64,000 nucleotides of DNA from Candidatus Methanomethylophilaceae archaeon (GTDB taxonomy: Archaea; Thermoplasmatota; Thermoplasmata; Methanomassiliicoccales; Methanomethylophilaceae): assembly GCA_944320495.1 (NCBI GenBank), contig CALUHR010000009.1:1-64000 (forward strand), in the 5' to 3' direction. The notes under the pieces are model-generated. The model worked only from the letters and a program-made list of their open reading frames with translations, had not been told where the DNA came from and ran no database searches. Below, piece by piece: positions 45,399 to 54,099 of this stretch (the stretch's first letter is position 1; each line of letters begins with the position of its first letter). Both the position numbers and the translations under genes were made by a program.

Positions 45399-45434
45399 GT
45401 CCGGTTTATTGTGACGCTGATAATAATATGATTG

Positions 45435-45473
45435 GAACGCGGACCGCTCACTTGTTGAAGGGTCCGCGTTCCT
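45435..45473 (-). terminator. 12-bp stem hairpin ending the first histidine cluster
   Basis: GGAACGCGGACC (45435-45446) pairs perfectly with GGTCCGCGTTCC (45462-45473), 12 bp after the stop of the PHP gene. Confidence 0.7.
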
Positions 45474-45485
45474 GGAACGGTTTCA

Positions 45486-46136
45486 TCAGGCGATGTGCCT
45501 GGTGGCCTCGTAGGGCGTGACGTGGAGGGCCCTCTCGGCCTCCTCCGGGGTCATGCCGGCCCCGAGGGCGACGACCAGCGCGGCCTTCTCGTCCATCAGG
45601 TTCTCCGGCGCGTGGGTGTCGGAGTCGATGACCATGTCGGCGCCCACGGCGCGGGCCATGTTGACGACGTGCCCGTTGGTGATGTTGTGCCCCATGCGGC
45701 CCGTGACCTCGATGAGGACGCCGTTGTCCTTGGCGAGCTGGGTCTCCTCAAGGGTGATGAACCCGGGGTGGGCGAGGACGTCGATCTCCGGATCCTCGGC
45801 GGACGCGCGGTTGGTGCCGGGGGCGACCGGCTCGGTGACTGTCTCCCCGTGGACCACGATCCACTCAGCCCCGTACTTCCTGGCGAGCTTGGCGACGTGC
45901 CCGATCTTGGACGGCGGGACGTGGGTGATCTCCACGCCGGGGATGACCTTGATGTAGTCCTCGCACAGCTCCACGGCCTTGGCGACGTTGGATGCGACGA
46001 ACTCCACGTTCGTCATGTCCACGTGGTCGGTGATGGCGATGACGTCGTGTCCGAGGACCATGGCCCTCCTAACCAGCTCGGCCGGGATGAGCTCCCCGTC
46101 GCTGAAGACGGTGTGGGTGTGGAGGTCGGCCCTCAT
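45486..46136 (-). CDS. PHP-domain phosphatase, probable histidinol-phosphate phosphatase (216 aa)
   Basis: PHP metal sites: DLHTHTVFSDG at the start, TDHVDM, GVEITHVP, HGETV, LAHPG and DSDTHAP near the end, supplying the trinuclear metal ligands. Overlaps hisIE by 4 bp (ATGA), so it is the fourth gene of hisB-hisF-hisIE-PHP. Given the operon, it probably dephosphorylates L-histidinol phosphate, a step for which no other enzyme is seen here. At 216 residues it is shorter than bacterial HisK PHP phosphatases. Confidence 0.82.
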   Translation of the reverse strand: MRADLHTHTVFSDGELIPAELVRRAMVLGHDVIAITDHVDMTNVEFVASNVAKAVELCEDYIKVIPGVEITHVPPSKIGHVAKLARKYGAEWIVVHGETVTEPVAPGTNRASAEDPEIDVLAHPGFITLEETQLAKDNGVLIEVTGRMGHNITNGHVVNMARAVGADMVIDSDTHAPENLMDEKAALVVALGAGMTPEEAERALHVTPYEATRHIA

Positions 46137-46738
46137 TGCGCCCTCTCCCACAGCTTGCGGTATACCTCGGACATCGGGAGGCCGGTCTTCTCGATTGCGA
46201 CCATGGTGTGGTAGATGAGGTCGGCGAGCTCCCAGGCCATCTCGTCGGTGTCCTTGTCCTTGATGGCGAGGGCGAACTCGCCGGCCTCCTCGATGACCTT
46301 CTTGCACATGCGGGTCTCGTCGTTGTACAGCTTGCAGGTGTAGCTCTCCTCGGAGGGGTTCTCGAGCCTGTCGATGAGGACGCGTCTGAGCTCAGGGATG
46401 ATCGCCATGGTCTCCTCGGTGGATCCGAGGATGACCTCGTCGAAGCAGGAGGGCTTGCCGAGGTGGCAGGCGATGCCCCCGACCTGCTCGACCCTCGCCA
46501 GGAGGGTGTCGCCGTCGCAGTCGGCCTGCAGGGATTTGATCTTCTGGAAGTGCCCGGACTCCTCGCCCTTCTTCCACATCCTCTGCCTGCTCCTGGACCA
46601 GAAGTGGGTGTATCCGGTCTCCTTCATCAGGCGGACCGCCTCCTCGTTGGCCCAGGCGACCATGAGCACCTCGTTGGTGATGTAGTCCTGGACGACCACG
46701 GGGATGAGTCCGTTCGCATCGTACTTCAGTTCGCTCAT
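46133..46738 (-). CDS. hisIE: Bifunctional phosphoribosyl-AMP cyclohydrolase / phosphoribosyl-ATP pyrophosphohydrolase (201 aa)
   Basis: HisI domain (residues 1-about 110): [41 protein letters not shown] and [20 protein letters not shown] with zinc cysteines. HisE domain (about 115-201): [28 protein letters not shown] and the pyrophosphatase helix [13 protein letters not shown]. Catalyses steps 2 and 3 of histidine synthesis. ATGA overlap on both sides couples it to hisF and the PHP gene. Confidence 0.96.
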   Translation of the reverse strand: MSELKYDANGLIPVVVQDYITNEVLMVAWANEEAVRLMKETGYTHFWSRSRQRMWKKGEESGHFQKIKSLQADCDGDTLLARVEQVGGIACHLGKPSCFDEVILGSTEETMAIIPELRRVLIDRLENPSEESYTCKLYNDETRMCKKVIEEAGEFALAIKDKDTDEMAWELADLIYHTMVAIEKTGLPMSEVYRKLWERAQ

Positions 46739-47487
46739 CTTACCTCGACTCCCTTGTCTCTGAGATACTGCTTGACCTCCGCCACGGTGCACTCGCCGTA
46801 GTGGAAGATCGATGCCGCGAGCGCGGCGGATGCGCCGGTCTGCGAGAACACGTCGTAGATGTGCTCCATGCTGCCGCAGCCGCCGGACGCGATGACCGGA
46901 ATGCTGACCTCGTCCGTCACGGCCGAGGTGAGCGGTATGTCGTAGCCGTTCTTGACGCCGTCCGTGTCCATGGACGTGAGGAGGATCTCCCCCGCCCCCA
47001 GGTCCTGGGCCCTCTGGGCCCATTCGATGGCGTCGATGCCGGTGCCCCTGGTGCCCCCGTGGGTGAAGACCTCCCAGTGGTCGCCCACGCGCTTCGCGTC
47101 TATGGCCACGACCACGCACTGCCTCCCGAAGCTCTCGGCGCATTCGCCGATGATGGACGGGTCCTTCACGGCGGCCGAGTTCACGGACACCTTGTCCGCC
47201 CCGGCGTTGAGCGCATCCCTCATGTCGGTCACGCTCCTGATGCCCCCTCCGACGGTCAGCGGGACGAACAGGTTGCTGGCCGTGCGTGTGACGATGTCGA
47301 GCATGGTCTGCCTCGTCTCGAGGGAGGCGGTGATGTCCAGGAAGGTGATCTCGTCGGCGCCCTGGGCCTCGTACTCCGCGGCCATGGTGGGCGGGTCCCC
47401 GACCTCCTTGAGTCCCTTGAAGTTGATCCCCTTGACGACCTTGCCCTCCTTCACGTCCAGGCAGGGTATGATCCTCTTCGCCAGCAT
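46735..47487 (-). CDS. hisF: Imidazole glycerol phosphate synthase cyclase subunit (250 aa)
   Basis: TIM barrel cyclase that joins with His[22 protein letters not shown] is the classic start with catalytic D11-equivalent; VGGGIRS and VSVNSAAV are phosphate/substrate motifs; [14 protein letters not shown] and VIASGGCG carry the second catalytic Asp and phosphate site. HisH lies in the other his cluster (57486). Coupled by ATGA overlap to hisIE. Confidence 0.97.
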   Translation of the reverse strand: MLAKRIIPCLDVKEGKVVKGINFKGLKEVGDPPTMAAEYEAQGADEITFLDITASLETRQTMLDIVTRTASNLFVPLTVGGGIRSVTDMRDALNAGADKVSVNSAAVKDPSIIGECAESFGRQCVVVAIDAKRVGDHWEVFTHGGTRGTGIDAIEWAQRAQDLGAGEILLTSMDTDGVKNGYDIPLTSAVTDEVSIPVIASGGCGSMEHIYDVFSQTGASAALAASIFHYGECTVAEVKQYLRDKGVEVR

Positions 47488-47491
47488 GGGA

Positions 47492-48040
47492 TCACCCGAT
47501 GACCTCGCGGTCCTTGGTCGAGAGCTCGGTGCCCCTCGGCCTCACGGCCTGGGAGAGCGCCTTGCCGACGGCCTTGAACGCAGCCTCCACGATGTGGTGT
47601 TCGTCGAATCCCCTGATGACCACTATGTGCAGGGTCATCCCGGTGGACATGGCGAGGCTCCTCATGTAGTGCGTGTAGAGCGGGTCCGGGAGGTCCACGT
47701 CAGCGTACGGGCGGTCGACCAGGTCGAGGGACGCCATGACGAGGGCGTCGTCCATGGGCACCACGGCAGTGGCCATCCTCTCGATGGGGCCGTCGCCGAG
47801 GGCCTGCCTGAGGGCCTTGCCGACGGTGATGGCGCAATCCTCGATGATGTGGTGGTCGTTGTCCCCCTCCGCGCTCATCGTGAGGTCGAAGGATGCGTAC
47901 CTTGCGAGCGTCTCGGTCATGTGCTTCAGGAACTGGATGTCGCTGGTGACGTCGAAGACGCCGCTACCGTCCAGGTCCAGGGAGACCGAGATGCGGGTCT
48001 CCCTCGTGCTGCGCTCAATCTGGGACTTCCTGGCGCTCAT
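47492..48040 (-). CDS. hisB: Imidazoleglycerol-phosphate dehydratase (182 aa)
   Basis: Monofunctional HisB dehydratase with the Mn-binding histidine motifs [12 protein letters not shown] and [14 protein letters not shown], and the [10 protein letters not shown] strand. Length is normal for archaea. Leaderless start: TATA box TTATAAG (48065-48072) about 26 nt upstream of ATG. First gene of the cluster, just downstream of the COG2522 regulator. Confidence 0.96.
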   Translation of the reverse strand: MSARKSQIERSTRETRISVSLDLDGSGVFDVTSDIQFLKHMTETLARYASFDLTMSAEGDNDHHIIEDCAITVGKALRQALGDGPIERMATAVVPMDDALVMASLDLVDRPYADVDLPDPLYTHYMRSLAMSTGMTLHIVVIRGFDEHHIVEAAFKAVGKALSQAVRPRGTELSTKDREVIG

Positions 48041-48064
48041 GTTAACGTCCACGCGATGTACCGC

Positions 48065-48072
48065 GCTTATAA
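48065..48072 (-). promoter_or_regulatory. TATA box of hisB overlapping the regulator's stop codon
   Basis: On the minus strand CTTATAAG contains the TAA stop of the upstream regulator (48069-48067). The start codon follows about 26 nt later with GTTAAC just ahead. Confidence 0.6.
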
Positions 48073-48510
48073 GGGCATTTCTGAGCCGATGCTTCGGGCC
48101 CTCTCGGAGACGATCTCGTTGGACGTCACGATGTTGAGGCGCGGGCAGTCGGCGCAGATGCCGAGGTCCCCGCTGTATCCCTCGAAGACGTACAGCGCCT
48201 TCAGCAGGCCGCTCTCCTTCACGAAGTTGCAGATTCCGCAGAGCGACTCGGTGACGTCCGCTCCGTTGGAGATCTCGTCGGCCATCCTGGCTATCTCGGC
48301 GTAGAAGTCGTCCTTGTAGGCGCTGCGGTCGATCAGGTTGTTCCCGCCCCGCATGCCCTTGAGGTACTGGGACACCGCTGCGCTTGTGACGCCGAAGAGC
48401 TTGGCCACCTGTGTCTGGGTCATGCCGTGGCTGGTCACCAGGTCCCTGGCGAGCGCTCCGCGCGCTGTGGGCAGAATGTGTGTGACTATGAGCTCGCACG
48501 GCATCTTCAT
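48067..48510 (-). CDS. COG2522-type HTH regulator with C-terminal cysteine cluster (147 aa)
   Basis: XRE-like helix-turn-helix: GMTQTQVAKLFGVTSAAVSQYLKGMRG at about residues 29-55. The C-terminal half carries CGICNF and later CADCPRL, four cysteines that may hold an Fe-S cluster or zinc. Such archaeal regulators often control a neighbouring operon. Its gene ends within the hisB promoter, and GTTAAC motifs occur both in its own promoter (48526-48531) and at hisB (48041-48046). Confidence 0.85.
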   Translation of the reverse strand: MKMPCELIVTHILPTARGALARDLVTSHGMTQTQVAKLFGVTSAAVSQYLKGMRGGNNLIDRSAYKDDFYAEIARMADEISNGADVTESLCGICNFVKESGLLKALYVFEGYSGDLGICADCPRLNIVTSNEIVSERARSIGSEMPL

Positions 48511-48558
48511 GAGCGGTGTAACGACGTTAACGACTTCAAGATATCGGATGCCAGCGAC

Positions 48559-49059
48559 TCACTTCGGGGCGTTCTGGATCTTGGATGAGACGGCCTGTGT
48601 CTTCCCGGAGAACGCCACCCCATACAGAACGGTCATCCCATCCATGCCGTGCGCGTAGTTCCTGTCGACGATTTGGCCCAGGGCCCTCTCGGCGGCCGAG
48701 CGTAGCTCGTCCTTCCCGATCCTGTCTCTAGTCATGCGCTTAATCTCGATGACGACGTTTGGACCGCTCCCCCTTAGACGCTTCAGTCTGATGTCGTGAC
48801 ACTCGTCGCCTGATTCGAAGTCAGCGGTGATGTCGTAGTCCCTGAAAAGGCTCATTAGAGCCCGGTCACGAACGTCTGGTACGAGTGATCGTTGTCCAGC
48901 ACCCTGCCGCTGATGGCGCTCTGGAGCAGATCCCTCGGGCACATTCTCCATGCGTCCTGTGTCGTTGCAGCGGATGGCCTTGGACAGTCCCCTCATGGAT
49001 GACGACATCCCTTCCGCATCGATTCTGCGTATGATGGTGTCCGCGAACACGCCGTACAT
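48559..49059 (-). pseudogene. Remnant of an AAA ATPase / PD-(D/E)XK nuclease (DUF1703) gene
   Basis: The end reads LFRDYDITADFESGDECHDIRLKRL...VVIEIKR...ALGQIVDRNYAHG...VLYGVAFSGKT, the C-terminal nuclease-like domain of DUF1703 proteins. Upstream the sense pieces ISGRVLDNDHSYQTFVTGL are out of frame with this, showing two compensating frameshifts, and the ATPase part is missing. A further protein-like scrap (MLQIAGNGIYNVLAFLDI, about 49167-49114) follows. Clearly decayed. Confidence 0.75.
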
Positions 49060-49209
49060 CCCCCTATCATGTATCCTGGGGGCGTAACCCGTGTCGGTTG
49101 GTACGGCTATCAGATATCTAGAAACGCGAGCACGTTGTAGATTCCGTTGCCGGCAATCTGCAGCATCTAGACCGGATGCCTATCCGATGCCTCCGCAAAT
49201 TATTCGTTT

Positions 49210-49229
49210 TTCCTAATTATATTTAGGAA
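49210..49229. promoter_or_regulatory. Operator TTCCTAA-N6-TTAGGAA in front of the iron transporter operon
   Basis: Perfect 7-6-7 inverted repeat, just before an AT-rich ATAAAAATAAATA promoter. Size, symmetry and location suit a dimeric DtxR/MntR-type metal repressor, which is established for such uptake loci; which regulator binds is not visible here. Confidence 0.65.
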
Positions 49230-49304
49230 TACCATAAAAATAAATATGCCCGGTCCATCCCATCGGTGTCGGGAAACGGAGGTTCATGGAAAAAGGGTGA
49301 ATCC

Positions 49305-50453
49305 ATGAACAGCAAAATAGTGGTAGCCGTGGTGGCCGTCATAATCGTGATGGCGGCTGCGGCGGCTGTAGTGTTGACCAGGGATGGTGGGGAGGACGGT
49401 ACCGTCGAGGGAGTCACCGTCACCGATAGCTCGGGACGCGAAGTGTTCGTTCCGACACCTGTGGAAAGGGTGGCCATAACCGATCCAACCATCGTAGAGA
49501 TATTCGCACAGGCTGTAGGCGAGGGCTGGGAAGACTATGTGTGCCTGCTCCCGCAGGACATCGAAACCAGGGAGCCTGCGAAGTGGGCTCTGCTCAAGGA
49601 GACCTATCCGGAACTGGCCGACGTCCCGCTCTGTGCCGATGTGTATGGAACGGGTGCAATACCTGTCGATGACATCCTCAACTCGGAGCCCGACCTGGTG
49701 CTTCTCGCCGGCGCGACGGTGAACTATCTGCCCGGAGCGGAGGAGCAGATATCGGCTCTCGGTGACATACCCTGCATCTATCTCGAATTCTACGACAAGT
49801 CGTTCACCGACGGCATCGCCGAGGCCAACTACGGCATCCTCGGGGAGATCTTCGGGACGCAGTCGGTGGCCGACAGGATCGTGGACTACTACAACGAGAA
49901 GGTCAGCATCGCGAAGGACCGCATAGCATCCGCAGACAGGTCCTTCACGTACTACGTCGAGCTCCCGGGCTCCGACCCATCCGTCTACGGCAGCGTCGTG
50001 GCCATGGGATGCCCCGAGTTCGATATCCTGGGCGGCACCAACGTGTGCAGCAATCCGGCAGGAGTCGACATGGAATGGAACATCGAGAAGATGCTCCAAT
50101 CAGGGGACGGCGGTCCGGACTACATCGTCCTCATCAGCACCCCCTACTACAACGGGCCGGCGACCCTCGGATACGGATCTACGGCCACGGCGGAAGAGAT
50201 CCAGGATTCGTTCGAACCGTACCTCGAGAGGGCCGGATGGGACAACTTGAAGGCCGTCGAGGAGGGGAACGTCATGATCAACTACGGGGAGCTGAGGAAC
50301 AGCGCCCTCGGACTCATCGACCTCTACTCCGTCGCCGCGATGATCTATCCCGATCTGTTCACACTCGAGGAGGTCGAGCAGATCGCGGAGGACCTGGACG
50401 CCATGACGCCATTCGGATTCGAGGGTGTCTGGTACTACCACGTCGGAGCCTGA
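49305..50453 (+). CDS. Periplasmic-type iron/siderophore-binding protein of an ABC importer (382 aa)
   Basis: N-terminal membrane anchor or signal helix (VVAVVAVIIVMAAAAAVVL), no lipobox cysteine. Then a FecB/TroA-like fold: VTDSSGREVFVPTPVERVAI, ...EPDLVLLAGATVNYLP and IYLEFY. The long C-terminal helix pair is normal. ATG 49305 with AAAGGGTGA ribosome site. Stands first in the operon with FecCD-type permease and ATPase, behind the inverted-repeat operator. Captures ferric siderophore or haem-like ligand; exact ligand unknown. Confidence 0.9.
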   Translation: MNSKIVVAVVAVIIVMAAAAAVVLTRDGGEDGTVEGVTVTDSSGREVFVPTPVERVAITDPTIVEIFAQAVGEGWEDYVCLLPQDIETREPAKWALLKETYPELADVPLCADVYGTGAIPVDDILNSEPDLVLLAGATVNYLPGAEEQISALGDIPCIYLEFYDKSFTDGIAEANYGILGEIFGTQSVADRIVDYYNEKVSIAKDRIASADRSFTYYVELPGSDPSVYGSVVAMGCPEFDILGGTNVCSNPAGVDMEWNIEKMLQSGDGGPDYIVLISTPYYNGPATLGYGSTATAEEIQDSFEPYLERAGWDNLKAVEEGNVMINYGELRNSALGLIDLYSVAAMIYPDLFTLEEVEQIAEDLDAMTPFGFEGVWYYHVGA

Positions 50454-50494
50454 TCCCATTGGGGGCCACAGCCGGGCGCGAGCTATACCGCAGG

Positions 50495-51499
50495 ATGACG
50501 AGCCGCAGGGTCGCGATGATAGCGATGTTGGCGGCGATGGCGGTGGTACTGTTCGTAGTGAACTGCACATTCTTCATGAGATGGAGCCCGCTGGAGGCCC
50601 TCCAAACCATATTCGACCCGGGTTCGGTGAGCAGGTCGCTGGATTCGGTGGTCTGGAGCTATCGCATCCCCGAGAGCTGCTTCGCCGTACTGGTGGGGGT
50701 GGCCCTCGGGATGGCCGGTGCTGAGATGCAGACGGTTCTGAACAACCCCCTGGCGGAGCCCTACACCCTGGGGATATCCATGGCGGCCGCATTCGGAGCC
50801 GCCCTGGTGATAGGCTTCGGGTTCGGGACATCGTTCCTGGGCGGCTATGCGATGATCGTCGGGGCGTTCCTCATGTCCATGGTGGCCTGCGGGGCGATCT
50901 ATGCCGTCTCCAGGAGGAGGGGATCGTCGAGGACCACCATCATACTCACCGGGGTGGCGATGCTGTTCCTGTTCCAGGCCCTGGTGAACGCCGTTCAGTC
51001 CCTGGGTGGTAAGGAGGTGTCCAATTCCATCACTTTCTGGATGTTCGGCAACCTGGCCAGGTATCCGGACGAGATGGGATACGTGCTCGTACTGCTCATC
51101 GTCGTGGTCCTTGTGGCGGCGCTGTTCGCCATGAACATGTGGAAGCTCTCAGCGCTGAAACTGGGGGATGCCAAGGTCTACAGCATGGGCGTGGACGCTT
51201 CCAGGCTCAGGAGGAACACGATCATCGGGATATCGGTGGTCACGGCGGTCGCTGTCAGCTTCACCGGAACCATCGGATTCGTCGGGCTCGTGGGCCCCCA
51301 TGTGGCCAGGATGCTCGTGGGGGACGACCAGCGCTTCCTTCTGCCGATGTCCGCGCTTTGCGGCGCGGTGTTCCTCTGCGCCTCCTCCGTGCTGATCAAG
51401 GGGCTGGACCTCAGTCTCCCGGTGGGTGTGGTCACATCTCTGATCGGCGTTCCGTTCTTCCTCTATCTCGTACTGACTCGCAGGAGGTCGCTGGCATGA
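50495..51499 (+). CDS. FecCD/BtuC-family permease (334 aa)
   Basis: Nine to ten membrane helices with family motifs IPESCFAVLVGVALGMAGAEMQTVLNNPLAEPYTLGIS (cytoplasmic and pore region) and GPHVARMLVGDD (coupling helix), ending LPVGVVTSLIGVPFFLYLV. Single permease, thus a homodimer. ATG 50495 chosen; the in-frame TTG 50459 would add 12 residues. Stop overlaps the next ATG (ATGA). Confidence 0.93.
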   Translation: MTSRRVAMIAMLAAMAVVLFVVNCTFFMRWSPLEALQTIFDPGSVSRSLDSVVWSYRIPESCFAVLVGVALGMAGAEMQTVLNNPLAEPYTLGISMAAAFGAALVIGFGFGTSFLGGYAMIVGAFLMSMVACGAIYAVSRRRGSSRTTIILTGVAMLFLFQALVNAVQSLGGKEVSNSITFWMFGNLARYPDEMGYVLVLLIVVVLVAALFAMNMWKLSALKLGDAKVYSMGVDASRLRRNTIIGISVVTAVAVSFTGTIGFVGLVGPHVARMLVGDDQRFLLPMSALCGAVFLCASSVLIKGLDLSLPVGVVTSLIGVPFFLYLVLTRRRSLA

Positions 51500-54099
51500 C
51501 ACTCAGGACCGTGAATCTGAGTTTCTCATACGGCGGAGACCGGATACTGAGGGAGGTGTCGATAGAGGCCGGTTCCGGGGTCACCGCCCTGTTGGGTCCG
51601 AACGGTGCGGGGAAGTCCACGCTAGTGAAGTGTCTGTCGGGAGTCATCCGCCCGGATGGGGGTACGGCCGAATTCAACGGCATTGACCTGCTGGATACTC
51701 GTCGCGGAAGTCTTAGAATGGGCTATCTGGCACAGGATCTTCCGGCGGTCTCGGAGACCAATGTTCTGGAGATGATGCTCCTCGGGAGGATCAACTCCCT
51801 CGGCCTCGAGGTGGGCGTGGAGGACCTGGACAAGGCTTACGGCGCATTGGAGGACGCCGGCATAGAGGATCTGGCGGCCAGGGACTTTAATGAACTCAGC
51901 GGTGGGCAGCGTCAGATGGTCATGGCCGCCCAGTGTCTCGTCGACGATCCCGATCTGATAATACTTGACGAGCCGACGAACAACCTGGACATCCGCAGGG
52001 AGTTGGATTTGTTCGAGATGATGACCCGTTACACGGAGGAGCACGGCATCACCACACTGATGGTCCTGCACGATGTGAATTATGCCTCCAGGTTCGCGGG
52101 AAATGTCGTCGTTATGAGGGATGGCAAGGTGTATTCCACCGGCACTCCTGAGGAGGTCATCACGGAGGGGATGCTCCGCGATGTCTACGGCGTCGAGGCC
52201 AAAGTGGGGAGAGATGTCTTCGGGAATCCCCATGTGGAGGTCCTCCATTCGATCCGTCTCCGATCCCATTCCACAGTCCAAACACGATCGGAAGTGTATG
52301 TTATGAGTGAAAGCAAGGAGAAGAGACAGGGGAGGTTCTCGAAGCTCGCCGGTTATGCCGGAGGTCACAGGTACCTCACCTACGCGGCCATGATCCTGTC
52401 CGGATTGAGCGCGGCCATCTCCGTGGTGCCCTTCTATTACATCTGGAAGATGATCGAGGAGGTCCTCCGTGTGATGCCCGACTACGACCGGGCGGTCGGT
52501 CTGGCGAACGACGGATGGATGGCCCTAGGATTCACTGCCCTGGGGGTGCTGGTGTACATCGCGGCGCTCATGTGCTCCCATGTGGCGGCGTTCCGTGTCG
52601 CGAAGAACATCCGGAAGACATGCATCGAGCATGTCATCGAACTACCCCCGGGCGCGTTCGACATGATGGGATCGGGCAAGGTCAGGAGGACCATACAGGA
52701 TTCCGCCTCCGCCACCGAGACGTATCTGGCGCATCAGTTCCCGGATATGGCGGGCAGTGTCGTTCTGCCGCTAGCCATCCTGGTGATGCTGTTTCTGTTC
52801 GATTGGAGGCTGGGCATCGCCAGCCTCGTGCCCGTGGCCCTTGCCTTTCTGGTCATGTGGACCATGGTCGGCAGCAAGGTCATGAAAGAGCATATGGCGG
52901 CATACCAGGAGGCTCTCGGAGATGTCAACAAAGAGGCTGTGGAATATGTCCGCGGTATATCGGTCGTCAAGGCGTTCCAGCAGACCGTCGAGTCGTTCCA
53001 GGCGTTCAAGGAGTCGATACTCAGGTACAGCGAGTTCGTCATCAAGTACACAAGGTGGTGCAGGGGCAGGATGTGCCTATTCGTGGTCGCATCGAACCTG
53101 GCTTTCGCCTCTATTGTGATCATGGCGTTGGCCATCGACGGCTCTCTTGATTGGACGCCGGAGTTCCTCTCCGACTTCCTGTTCTATGTGATATTCACCC
53201 CGCTGGTCGGGGTGCTCCTCATGAGGATAATGTTCGCCAGCAATGAGGGCTACATCGTGGATGACGCGCTGTCGAGGGTCGATGACCTCATGGCCATCCG
53301 GCAGCTCCCCGAGCCAGATGATCCCAAGATCCCTTCCGATTCGACACTGAGGTTCGAGAATGTCACATTCACCTATCCCGGGGCGGACCGCCCGGCGGTG
53401 GATTCGTTCTCGCTGACGATGTCACCCGGTACCGTCACTGCGCTGGTGGGTCCGAGCGGCAGCGGCAAGAGCACCGTAGCCAATCTCGCCTGCAGGTTCT
53501 GGGATCCACAGTCCGGCAGGGTGATTGTCGGTGGCGTCGATCTCCGGGAGATCGGCGGGGCAAAGCTGGGCGAGATGATCTCGTTCGTGTTCCAGAGTTC
53601 CCATCTCATCAAGGGGACGCTGGCCGAGAACGTGAGAATTGCCAGACAGGACGCCTCTGTCGAGGAGGTGCTTGCAGCGCTTCATATGGCGCAGTGCGAT
53701 GACATACTGGCTAAGCTCCCGGAGGGTCTGGAGACGAATATAGGCCCAAGAGGCGTGTACCTCTCCGGGGGAGAGGTCCAGAGGGTGGCGATCGCACGCG
53801 CGATTCTCAAGGACTCCCCGATTGTGATACTCGACGAGGCCACGGCCTTCGCCGATCCCGAGAACGAGTACCTTGTGCAGCGTGCCTTTGAGAACCTATC
53901 CAAGGACAGGACAGTCCTGCTCATAGCGCATCGTCTCACGACAGTACGGGATGCCGACCAAATCTGCGTCATGAGGGACGGCCGCATTGTGGAGGTCGGG
54001 ACGCACCCAGAGCTGTTGGAGTCTCGTGGGGTTTACAGCAGGATGTGGAGCGACTACCAGCAGGCTCTTTCGTGGAAGGTTCAGGGGGCGGTGCAGTGA
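51496..54099 (+). CDS. FecE-type ATPase in one frame with an exporter-type ABC subunit (867 aa)
   Basis: Residues 1-about 258: importer ATPase with LLGPNGAGKST, LSGGQRQM and LDEPTNNLD, partner of the FecCD permease. Residues 270-867: six membrane helices, then a second ATPase domain with GPSGSGKST, LSGGEVQR, LDEATAFAD and AHRLTT. No stop separates them. An internal ATG at 52303 (MSESKEKRQGR) could also start the second part separately. Exporter-fold heterodimers next to siderophore genes (YbtPQ/IrtAB type) import metal-siderophores; this is the likely role. Whether the fusion is one polypeptide is open. Confidence 0.85.
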   Translation: MTLRTVNLSFSYGGDRILREVSIEAGSGVTALLGPNGAGKSTLVKCLSGVIRPDGGTAEFNGIDLLDTRRGSLRMGYLAQDLPAVSETNVLEMMLLGRINSLGLEVGVEDLDKAYGALEDAGIEDLAARDFNELSGGQRQMVMAAQCLVDDPDLIILDEPTNNLDIRRELDLFEMMTRYTEEHGITTLMVLHDVNYASRFAGNVVVMRDGKVYSTGTPEEVITEGMLRDVYGVEAKVGRDVFGNPHVEVLHSIRLRSHSTVQTRSEVYVMSESKEKRQGRFSKLAGYAGGHRYLTYAAMILSGLSAAISVVPFYYIWKMIEEVLRVMPDYDRAVGLANDGWMALGFTALGVLVYIAALMCSHVAAFRVAKNIRKTCIEHVIELPPGAFDMMGSGKVRRTIQDSASATETYLAHQFPDMAGSVVLPLAILVMLFLFDWRLGIASLVPVALAFLVMWTMVGSKVMKEHMAAYQEALGDVNKEAVEYVRGISVVKAFQQTVESFQAFKESILRYSEFVIKYTRWCRGRMCLFVVASNLAFASIVIMALAIDGSLDWTPEFLSDFLFYVIFTPLVGVLLMRIMFASNEGYIVDDALSRVDDLMAIRQLPEPDDPKIPSDSTLRFENVTFTYPGADRPAVDSFSLTMSPGTVTALVGPSGSGKSTVANLACRFWDPQSGRVIVGGVDLREIGGAKLGEMISFVFQSSHLIKGTLAENVRIARQDASVEEVLAALHMAQCDDILAKLPEGLETNIGPRGVYLSGGEVQRVAIARAILKDSPIVILDEATAFADPENEYLVQRAFENLSKDRTVLLIAHRLTTVRDADQICVMRDGRIVEVGTHPELLESRGVYSRMWSDYQQALSWKVQGAVQ

